Source: ZC4RG30 sp965652645 (GTDB lineage Bacteria; Pseudomonadota; Gammaproteobacteria; Steroidobacterales; Steroidobacteraceae). Taken from it: DNA of 38,524 nt. The notes under the pieces are model-generated. The model was not told where the DNA came from. It saw only the letters and a list, made by a program, of their open reading frames with translations, and ran no database searches. A program made the translations under genes and the position numbers. The stretch lies in assembly GCA_965652645.1 (NCBI GenBank), contig CBFGXE010000026.1, forward strand, positions 1 to 38,524, written 5' to 3'. Within the stretch, counting starts at the first letter, position 1. Each line of letters begins with the position of its first letter. Positions 1 to 6,732 of the stretch are shown here, in pieces.

Positions 1-2222
1 GCCGCCGCGAGGTTCAGCGGCTTGGGCTTGCCGATGGCATAACCCTGCACGAAGTCCACGCCCATGGTGCGCGCGGCGTCGAGCCCGGCGGCATCCTCCA
101 CCTGCTCGGCAATCACCTTGAAGTTCAGCGAGCGCGCCAGCTTGATGGTGGCGGTGACCATGGCCTGGTTCACGCTGTCGCGCGCCAGGTTCTTCATGAA
201 CGAGCCGTCGATCTTCAGGTAGTCCAGCGGCAGGTTCTTCAGCGACGAGAAGGAGCCGATGTTGCTGCCGAAGTCATCCAGCGCGAACTGGCAGCCCATG
301 CCGTGCAGCACGGCCACGAAGCGCCGCGCCGCCTCCAGGTTGGCCACCACCGCGCTCTCGGCGATCTCGAAACACACCTGCGCCGGGTCCACGCCGCTGC
401 GGTCGAAACACTCCACCACGAAGTCGAGGAAACGTGCATCAGCCAGCGTCTGCCCGGAGATGTTCACCGCGACGGAATGCCGGCCGGTCAGCGCGATGGC
501 GCCACGGCCCAGTGCGGTGAAGGTGGTCTGCACCACCCAGCGGTCCACCAGGCTCATCAGCCGGTAGCGTTCGGCGGCCTTCACCAGTTCCATGGGCGAG
601 AGCTCCTGGCCCTTTTCGTTGGCCAGGCGCACGAGCACTTCCATCGAGGGGCCGGAATCATTCTCGCCCCAGGCCGGCTGGATGGGCTGCCAGTACAGCC
701 GGAAGCTGTTGTCGCGCAGCGCCGCCTGCAGCGTGCGCAGCCACTGGATGTCGCCGCTCTGGCGGGCGCTGATCTCATCGCGGGCGGAATATACGGCCAC
801 CTTGCCGTCGCCGCGCTTCTTGGCCACGTAGCAGGCCGAGTCGGCGGCGGCGAGGGTTTCCTCCACGGTGCCGCTGTCGCGCGCCAGCTCCACCAGGCCC
901 ACGCTGGCGCCGACGGTGTGGATGCGGTCCTTCCACACGAAGCGGTGCTCGCCCACGGCGCGCGCCAGGTCATCGGCGATCTGCCGGCCCTTGTCCAGCG
1001 GACAGCCGGGCAGCAGCAGCGCGAACTCGTCGCCGCCCACGCGGGCCACGGTATCGGAGTCGCGCACGGCCTGGCGCATCAGCTTGGCCGCCTCGCGCAG
1101 CAGCGCATCGCCGGCCTGGTGGCCGCTGCTGTCGTTGACCACCTTGAAGTGATCAAGGTCGATGAAGCACAACACATGCGAGGCCTCGCCCGCGTGCGCA
1201 GCATCCAGCGCCTCGGCCAGCCGGCGCTCGAATTCGCGGCGGTTGATGAGGCCGGTGAGCGCGTCATGCGTGGCCTGGTAGGACATCTGCCGCGTGATGC
1301 CGCGGATCTCGGTCACGTCGTGCAGCAGCACCACCGCGCCGGTGATCTCTTCGGTGGCGTTGTCGTTGCTGGTCAACGGCGTCACGGTGAGCTCGATGGA
1401 GCGCTCGGAGCCGGCCTGCCGCGCCAGCAGGAAGGCGCGCCGTCCCAGGCCGAAGCTGGCCACGCCGCGCAGCGCCAGTTCCACCGGATCCTTCAGCAGC
1501 TTGCGGTCGGTCTCGTCCACCAGCGCCATCACCTGGTCGACGGTGCGGCCGAGCAGCTTGTCGTTGTCCAGCCCCAGCAGCTGCGAGGCGGCCGGGTTGG
1601 CGTAGTCGATGCGGCCGGCGTGGTCGGTGGTGAGCAGCGCCTCGCCCAGCGACTCCAGCACGGCGCGCGAGCGCGAGCGGGCGCCCAGCGCCTCGAACAG
1701 CCCCGTGCCGGCAGGCGCCGCGGCGGTGCTCATGGTGGGGATCACTTCCATGCCATTGAGCAGCACGGCCTTGCTGCCCTCGAAATCCACGCACGTGCCG
1801 GTGACCTCCAGCCGCGCCTGCTGCCCCTGCCGGCCGATGAGGTCGAGTTCGAAGCGCACCACCGGCTCGTCGTTGAGGCAGCGGGCCAGGTGTTCCTGCA
1901 GCAGCTCGGCTTCGTCCGCGGCCACCAGGCTGGTGAGCTGCCGGCCTACCAGGTCCACGCGGTCGGCGCCGACCAGGCGCCCGAACAGCGGATTGGCGTA
2001 GAGGATCACGTCCTCCTTGCACAACAGGACGGCCTCGTGCACGGCATCGCCCACCTGCGCGAACAGGTTGGGCTGCGGCGGCGGGGAGGCGGGCGGCGTG
2101 GCGCGCACCAACTCCAGCGCGCGGGCCAGGGCCTGTCCGCGACGCCACTGCCAGACGAGCAGGATGAGCAGGAGGGCGCCGGCCAGGGCGAATAGGAGGC
2201 TTGCTAGCCCGGAGTCCGGCAT
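1..2222 (-). CDS. PAS-PAS-GGDEF-EAL cyclic-di-GMP signalling protein (3' end missing)
   Basis: Makes and/or degrades the second messenger cyclic di-GMP at the inner membrane. The start ATG (2222) has AAGGA just upstream. At least 740 residues are visible and the gene continues past the left edge. The order is: one N-terminal membrane helix (about 5-25), two PAS-like sensory regions (about 55-165 and 195-305), then a GGDEF domain with an intact GGDEF motif near residue 396. An RDSD inhibitory-site motif sits five residues before GGDEF, so product inhibition is likely. The EAL domain begins near residue 520. Its signature reads EVL instead of EAL but keeps the metal-binding Glu, and the later VNISG, EIAES, DDFG, KID and QGY segments are present. 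A bifunctional or phosphodiesterase-dominant enzyme is therefore plausible; the direction of activity cannot be told from sequence. It is divergent from the Pcm-like gene. Confidence 0.93.
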   Translation of the reverse strand, partial: MPDSGLASLLFALAGALLLILLVWQWRRGQALARALELVRATPPASPPPQPNLFAQVGDAVHEAVLLCKEDVILYANPLFGRLVGADRVDLVGRQLTSLVAADEAELLQEHLARCLNDEPVVRFELDLIGRQGQQARLEVTGTCVDFEGSKAVLLNGMEVIPTMSTAAAPAGTGLFEALGARSRSRAVLESLGEALLTTDHAGRIDYANPAASQLLGLDNDKLLGRTVDQVMALVDETDRKLLKDPVELALRGVASFGLGRRAFLLARQAGSERSIELTVTPLTSNDNATEEITGAVVLLHDVTEIRGITRQMSYQATHDALTGLINRREFERRLAEALDAAHAGEASHVLCFIDLDHFKVVNDSSGHQAGDALLREAAKLMRQAVRDSDTVARVGGDEFALLLPGCPLDKGRQIADDLARAVGEHRFVWKDRIHTVGASVGLVELARDSGTVEETLAAADSACYVAKKRGDGKVAVYSARDEISARQSGDIQWLRTLQAALRDNSFRLYWQPIQPAWGENDSGPSMEVLVRLANEKGQELSPMELVKAAERYRLMSLVDRWVVQTTFTALGRGAIALTGRHSVAVNISGQTLADARFLDFVVECFDRSGVDPAQVCFEIAESAVVANLEAARRFVAVLHGMGCQFALDDFGSNIGSFSSLKNLPLDYLKIDGSFMKNLARDSVNQAMVTATIKLARSLNFKVIAEQVEDAAGLDAARTMGVDFVQGYAIGKPKPLNLAA

Positions 2223-2286
2223 TTCGTCCTTCAGCGTGTCTCTACGTGGCCGAGAATACCCGAGTCGCAGTTTGGCAACAGTCTGG

Positions 2287-2314
2287 TTGGACATAACCCG
2301 CTTGGGAATAAGAT
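2287..2314 (+). promoter_or_regulatory. Candidate sigma-70 promoter for the Pcm-like/tolC unit
   Basis: TTGGAC (2287-2292) and TAAGAT (2309-2314) are separated by 16 bp and lie about 45 bp before the ATG at 2361, in the divergent gap with the GGDEF/EAL gene. Seen as motifs only. Confidence 0.4.
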
Positions 2315-2360
2315 CAGCTACCTGATATTCTCGCGCCCTCACCCGAGACCCGTTCCGCCG

Positions 2361-3017
2361 ATGAATTCCAGCCTTTCTCCCCGTACCCAGATGACCTACC
2401 AGCAGGTGCGCGCCTGGTCGGTGCTCGACCCGCGCACCCTGGCCGTATTCGAGCGCCTGCCGCGCGAGGACTTCGTGCCCGCGGACTGGCGCGGTGCCGC
2501 CTATGCCGACCTTGCGATCCCGCTGGGCGATGGCCAGCACATGCTCACGCCCACCGTGGTGGGCCGCATCCTGCAGGCCGTGGAACCGTCGCCGCAGGAC
2601 CAGGTGCTGGAGATCGGCACCGGCTCCGGCTACGTCACCGCGTGCCTCGCGCTGCTGGCCCGCACGGTGCACAGCCTGGAGATCCGCGCGCCGCTGGCAC
2701 GCGCCGCGCGCGGCGCCCTGCAGCGCGCCGGCATCGGCAATGCCGAGGTCGAGGAAGCCGATGCCTTCGCCTGGCAGCCGGCCGCACCCGGCTATGACGT
2801 GGTGGTGGTCACCGGCGCCCTGCCCATCTACGACGCCAGGTTCGAGTCGCTGCTGCGTCCCGGCGGGCGGCTGTTCGTGATCACCGGCAACGCCCCTGTA
2901 ATGGAAGCGAAGCTGGTGAGACTTACCGGGCAGCGCAAGCGGGAGGAGACCAGCCTGTTCGAGACGCTGGTGGACCCTCTCGACCATTCCGCCACGCCCA
3001 GCCCGTTCGCCTTCTAG
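2361..3017 (+). CDS. Protein-L-isoaspartate O-methyltransferase-like protein
   Basis: A SAM-dependent methyltransferase of the Pcm family, 218 residues, close to the usual 205-225. The SAM-binding motif I reads VLEIGTGSGYVTA (residues 82-94). An acidic residue follows in HSLEIR, and a typical late strand with RPGGRLFVITG is present. Pcm enzymes repair isoaspartyl residues in aged proteins. However, the canonical QTIS segment before motif I is here QHMLTP, so this may belong to the TolC-linked Pcm-like subfamily with an unproven substrate. tolC follows 85 bp downstream on the same strand, so the two may be co-transcribed. The Shine-Dalgarno is weak. Family is clear; true repair activity is uncertain. 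Confidence 0.87.
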   Translation: MNSSLSPRTQMTYQQVRAWSVLDPRTLAVFERLPREDFVPADWRGAAYADLAIPLGDGQHMLTPTVVGRILQAVEPSPQDQVLEIGTGSGYVTACLALLARTVHSLEIRAPLARAARGALQRAGIGNAEVEEADAFAWQPAAPGYDVVVVTGALPIYDARFESLLRPGGRLFVITGNAPVMEAKLVRLTGQRKREETSLFETLVDPLDHSATPSPFAF

Positions 3018-3102
3018 GGGAGCGGGCCGGGAACTCGCCGCATGCCGGCGGGTCTTGAATCTGCCTTCGATCGCTACGCAAGAACAATCCGGGATGCATG
3101 CA

Positions 3103-4452
3103 ATGAAACTTGGAAAACTCGCGGTGGGCCTGGGCGGCGTTGCCGCGCTGCTGCTCGGAGCGCCGGCCGTCTCCGCCGACCTGCTGTCGGTGTATGACCT
3201 GGCCCTGCGCAACGACCCGCAGATCCGCGAAGCCGACGCCACCCGCCGCGCGCAGCGCCAGTCGCGTCCGCTGGCCATCGCCAACCTGCTGCCCGACGTG
3301 TCCGCGCAAGCCGGCCGCACCCGCCGCTGGGGCACGCAGACCATCAATGGCCAGCCGCTGCCCGGGTCCGGCGACGGCTACAACACCACCGATGGCTGGA
3401 GCGTGAACATCAACCAGACGCTGTTCTCCTGGCAGGAGTGGATGGCGCTGCGCACGGCCAACCACGAGGTGGCGCAGGCCGAGGCGAACTTCCTGGCCCA
3501 GGAACAGGCGCTGGCCCAGCGCGTGGCGCAGCAATATTTCGCCGTGCTCAATGCACGCGACAACCTGGAGGCCATGGAGGCCGCACGCGACGCCATCCAG
3601 CGCCAGCTGGAGCAGGCCGAGCAGCGTTTCGAGGTGGGCCTCATCGCCATCACCGACGTGCAGGATGCGCGCGCGGAACGCGACGCCGCCAACGCGCAGG
3701 TGATCGGCGCGCGCCGCCAGCTCTCCAGCGCCGAGGAGCAGCTGCGCGCCACCATCGGCGAACGCCCGGTGTCGCTCAACGAGCCCACCGACGACATGCC
3801 GCTGCTCTCGCCCGATCCCGCCTCTGAAGAGACCTGGGTGAACACCGCGATGGAGCAGAACCTGTCGCTGGTCTCCACGCGCCTGGCCGCCGACATCGCG
3901 CGCAACAACGTCACCAGCTCCTTCGGCAGCTTCATGCCCAGCGTGGGTCTGACGCTGGGCAAGTCGCACAGCGAGGGGCTGGAGACCGATTCCATCAGCA
4001 ACGGCAAATCCGTGTCGCTGAACTTCAGCATGAACCTCAACGGCGGCGGCTACGGCAACGCCTCGCGCACGAAGCAGAGCCAGTACCAGTGGATCGCCGC
4101 CCGCGAGCGCCTGGAGCGCAGCTCGCGCGACACCGAGCGGGCGGCCCGCGATGCCTACCAGGGCGTGATCAGCGAGATCGAGCGCGTGCAGGCGCTGCGC
4201 TCGGCGGTGGAATCCAGCCGCACCGCGCTGGAGGCCACCGAGGCCGGCTACGAGGTGGGCACGCGCACCGCCGTGGACGTGCTCAATTCCCGCCGCCTGC
4301 TCATCCAGGCCGAGACCAACTACTCGGCCGCCAAGTACGCCTACCTGAACAACCTCATCCAGCTGCGGCTGGCCGCCGGCAACCTCGACCGCAGCGTGCT
4401 CGAGGAGATCAACCGCTGGCTGACGGTGCCGACGGGAGCAGCCGCGCAGTAA
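3103..4452 (+). CDS. tolC: TolC family outer membrane channel
   Basis: The outer membrane exit duct used by tripartite efflux pumps and type I secretion systems; 449 residues from the ATG at 3103. That start gives a standard signal peptide (MKLGKL, hydrophobic core, PAVSA cleavage before DLLSVYDLALRNDP) and places a GGG ribosome site 10 bp upstream. ATG 3094 and TTG 3055 are in-frame alternatives. DLLSVYDLALRNDPQIR is the classic first helix of the family. Two OEP repeats follow, with NLEA, FEVGLIAITDVQDARAE and the second-repeat YEVGTRTAVDVLNSRR motif. No pump genes adjoin it, so it probably serves distant pumps, including the RND pump at 26986-31272, which has no channel of its own. Its last 44 bp overlap the convergent waaA gene. 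Confidence 0.93.
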   Translation: MKLGKLAVGLGGVAALLLGAPAVSADLLSVYDLALRNDPQIREADATRRAQRQSRPLAIANLLPDVSAQAGRTRRWGTQTINGQPLPGSGDGYNTTDGWSVNINQTLFSWQEWMALRTANHEVAQAEANFLAQEQALAQRVAQQYFAVLNARDNLEAMEAARDAIQRQLEQAEQRFEVGLIAITDVQDARAERDAANAQVIGARRQLSSAEEQLRATIGERPVSLNEPTDDMPLLSPDPASEETWVNTAMEQNLSLVSTRLAADIARNNVTSSFGSFMPSVGLTLGKSHSEGLETDSISNGKSVSLNFSMNLNGGGYGNASRTKQSQYQWIAARERLERSSRDTERAARDAYQGVISEIERVQALRSAVESSRTALEATEAGYEVGTRTAVDVLNSRRLLIQAETNYSAAKYAYLNNLIQLRLAAGNLDRSVLEEINRWLTVPTGAAAQ

Positions 4453-5716
4453 GCAGCGCGGCCGTGCGCGCCGCGGCCCCGCGATGGGCCGCGACCGCCG
4501 CCGCGGCATTTTCGCCGGCCCGCACCGCGGCCCGGGGATCGCCCAGCCACGCATCCAGCGCGGCCACCAGCCCCGCCACGTCATGCACCCGCTTCGCGCC
4601 GCCACTGCCGAGCAGCGCGGTGGCGACTTCAGGCGCGTTGAACACCTCGGGGCCGGTGAGCACGGGTTTCGCCAGCGCGGCGGGCTCCAGCAGGTTGTGG
4701 CCGCCCACCGGCACCAGGCTGCCGCCGACGAAGGCGACATCCGCGGCGGCATACCACTCGTGCAGCACGCCCATCTGGTTCACCAGCACGACTTCGGTCG
4801 TGGCCGGCGCTGCCGTGGCTTCCGAGGTGGACGCGGCCTGCCATCCTGCGGATGACAGATCACGCGCCACGGCGGCGAAGCGTTCGGGATGGCGCGGCGC
4901 GAAGGCCAGCAGCGGCGGCGCGGCCGCGCGGGAGCGTGCCAGGTCGAGCAGGCGGCGATGTGCCGCCAGCAGCACCGACTCCTCGCCGGGATGCGTGCTG
5001 CCCGCCACCCACAGCGGCCGGCCTGCCGCCCAGCGCGCACGCAGCGCGGCACCGCGCGCCGGCAGGCCAGGCTCCAGCGGCACGTCGAACTTGAGGTTGC
5101 CCGTCACGCCCACCTGCGCTTCGCCGGCTCCCAGCTGCAGCAGTCGCGCGCGGTCCGCCTCCGACTGTGCGCCGATGGCCGCGAAGGCGCGCACCGTGGC
5201 GCGCATCATGCCCGGCGCCCAGCGCCGGTAGCCGCGCAGCGAGCGTTCCGACAGCCGCGCACTCACCAGCGCCAGCGGGATGCGGCGCGCTGCGGCAGCG
5301 GCGATGAGGTTGGGCCACAGCTCCGTCTCGACAATCACCCCCGCGCAGGGACCTGCGGCATCGAGGAAACGGCGCACCGCGCCGGGCAGGTCCCAGCAGG
5401 CGGCCTGCACGCTGACGCGTGCATCACGCGCGAACATCTCCCGCGCACGTGCCAGTCCCGTGGGCGTGCCGACGGTGATGAGCAGCGGCACCGGCAGGTG
5501 TGCCAGCTGCGGTCGCAGCGCGGCCACGGCGCGCAGTTCGCCGACCGAGGCGGCATGCAACCACAGCGGCTGGTCCGTGCGCGGCGTATTGCGCCAGGCC
5601 AGGCGTGCGCCAGGCGGCGAACGCAGCGCCGGGGTGCGCCAGCCACGCCATGCATTCCACAGCACGGCCCCGGGCAGGATGAGGCCGAGCAGCAGGGAAT
5701 AAAGCCAGCGCGGCAT
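4409..5716 (-). CDS. waaA: 3-deoxy-D-manno-octulosonic acid (Kdo) transferase
   Basis: Transfers Kdo from CMP-Kdo to lipid IVA, the first step of LPS core assembly, at the cytoplasmic face of the inner membrane. It has 435 residues, a little above the usual 420-425. The N-terminus has one membrane anchor (MPRWLYSLLLGLILPGAVLW). The GT30 donor-domain signature LHAASVGELRAV carries the catalytic Glu. The later segments VIVETELWPN, GNLKFD, AGSTHPGEE and FVGGSLVPVGGHNLLEPAA are all family landmarks. It is the last gene of the minus-strand run; its ATG lies 7 bp after the kdkA stop, which fits because KdkA-type kinases phosphorylate the Kdo that WaaA adds. The 3' end overlaps tolC. Confidence 0.95.
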   Translation of the reverse strand: MPRWLYSLLLGLILPGAVLWNAWRGWRTPALRSPPGARLAWRNTPRTDQPLWLHAASVGELRAVAALRPQLAHLPVPLLITVGTPTGLARAREMFARDARVSVQAACWDLPGAVRRFLDAAGPCAGVIVETELWPNLIAAAAARRIPLALVSARLSERSLRGYRRWAPGMMRATVRAFAAIGAQSEADRARLLQLGAGEAQVGVTGNLKFDVPLEPGLPARGAALRARWAAGRPLWVAGSTHPGEESVLLAAHRRLLDLARSRAAAPPLLAFAPRHPERFAAVARDLSSAGWQAASTSEATAAPATTEVVLVNQMGVLHEWYAAADVAFVGGSLVPVGGHNLLEPAALAKPVLTGPEVFNAPEVATALLGSGGAKRVHDVAGLVAALDAWLGDPRAAVRAGENAAAAVAAHRGAAARTAALLTARLLPSAPSASG

Positions 5717-5723
5717 GGCCGGG

Positions 5724-6533
5724 CTACTGCGGTTCGAACCAGGCCGTCACGAGGCACTGCCACTGCGTGTCATCGAAGCGCCGTTCGGCGCGGCCATCCT
5801 CCAGCGCATCCAGCGAACGACGCAGCCGCGCAAGGTTCGCGTCGGCCCACAGCCCTGGCGAGCGCCGGCGGCGGGACTGCAGCAGGGCCTCCTCGCTGCT
5901 GCGCGACTGCGGCTGGCGACGCAGGCGGGCCTTGTCGAAGTCGATCAGGAACACCCCGTCCGCACCGCGCAGCAGGATGTTGTGCGCATTGAGGTCGGCA
6001 TGGTCCAGGCCCCAGTCATGGAAGCGGCGGATGGTGCGACCGATGGCGGCCCACGTGGGCAGGCCGAGGTCACCCTCCGCGAGGCAGGCGGCCAGCGTGC
6101 GGGTGTCCGGCAGGTATTCGGTGATGATGTCGGCGGTATAGCCCGGGCCCGACCGGGCGTAACGCACGGCCACCGGGCGCGGCACGGGCAGCTCATCCGC
6201 ATGCAGCCTGAGGTTCAGCTTCAGTTCGGCCAATGGACGGGTGCGGGGCTCGCCAAGCCACAGGTAACGTTCGGCGCTCAGCGCGGCCACGAGTCCGCCG
6301 CGCAGGTAGTGGTGCAGCAGGTAGCGCCGCCCCTCGCATTCAAAGCCGATGGCCGCGCCACGCCCGGTGTGCCGCGCGATCACGGCGCCGCGGCTCATCC
6401 AGTGCTGCGGATTGAACCAGTCGAAGGTGACCGGCGCGCCGGTGGCGGCATTGACGAAACAGGCGCCCTGCCAGCCCGGTCCGCGCACTGCGGTGCGCAG
6501 CAGCCGGAGCGGTGCATCGGCGGGCGCGCTCAA
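5724..6533 (-). CDS. kdkA: 3-deoxy-D-manno-octulosonic acid kinase (KdkA-like)
   Basis: An ATP-dependent kinase that phosphorylates lipid-linked Kdo in the inner core; 269 residues from a TTG start at 6533. No ATG is available near the 5' end. The TTG overlaps the TGA of the zinc-finger gene (TTGA), which implies translational coupling and gives an N-terminus MSAPADAPLRLL of sensible length. The protein has a small kinase fold: GAVIARHTGRG and RYLLHHYLRGG (glycine-rich N-lobe region), the catalytic loop DHADLNAHNILL (Asp180) and the metal-binding LIDFDKAR (Asp198/Asp200). FNPQHWMSRG and the C-terminal run of Arg/Ser are typical. It sits between the zinc-finger gene and waaA. An alternative GTG start lies 24 bp upstream, inside the previous gene. 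Confidence 0.9.
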   Translation of the reverse strand: MSAPADAPLRLLRTAVRGPGWQGACFVNAATGAPVTFDWFNPQHWMSRGAVIARHTGRGAAIGFECEGRRYLLHHYLRGGLVAALSAERYLWLGEPRTRPLAELKLNLRLHADELPVPRPVAVRYARSGPGYTADIITEYLPDTRTLAACLAEGDLGLPTWAAIGRTIRRFHDWGLDHADLNAHNILLRGADGVFLIDFDKARLRRQPQSRSSEEALLQSRRRRSPGLWADANLARLRRSLDALEDGRAERRFDDTQWQCLVTAWFEPQ

Positions 6534-6724
6534 CGGCGCAGCGTGAACTCGGCGCCGCAGTACGGGCACTTGGCATTGCCGGTCTGCTCGATCGGCAGGT
6601 AGACCCGTGGATGCGAGTTCCACAGGCTCATCTGCGGCATGGGGCAGGACAGCGGCAGGTCGGCGGCCTCGACTTCGTAGGTCTTCGAGGCGTTGGCAGG
6701 CAGCAGGGAGGCGGATTGCGACAT
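6530..6724 (-). CDS. CHCC-type zinc-finger protein (zf-CHCC, NDUFS6-like)
   Basis: A 64-residue protein with one Cys, one His and a final CPYC pair: LSCPMPQMSLWNSHPRVYL, then KCPYCGAEFTLRR at the C-terminus. This is the C-x8-H-x14-C-x2-C pattern of the zf-CHCC family, whose eukaryotic member NDUFS6 is a complex I subunit. The bacterial role is not established. It starts 8 bp after the glnE stop and overlaps kdkA by 4 bp, so it is part of that operon. Small conserved zinc-binding proteins are often found beside glnE/ilvE and LPS core genes in proteobacteria, which supports the call. Confidence 0.9.
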   Translation of the reverse strand: MSQSASLLPANASKTYEVEAADLPLSCPMPQMSLWNSHPRVYLPIEQTGNAKCPYCGAEFTLRR

Positions 6725-6732
6725 GGCGTGGA

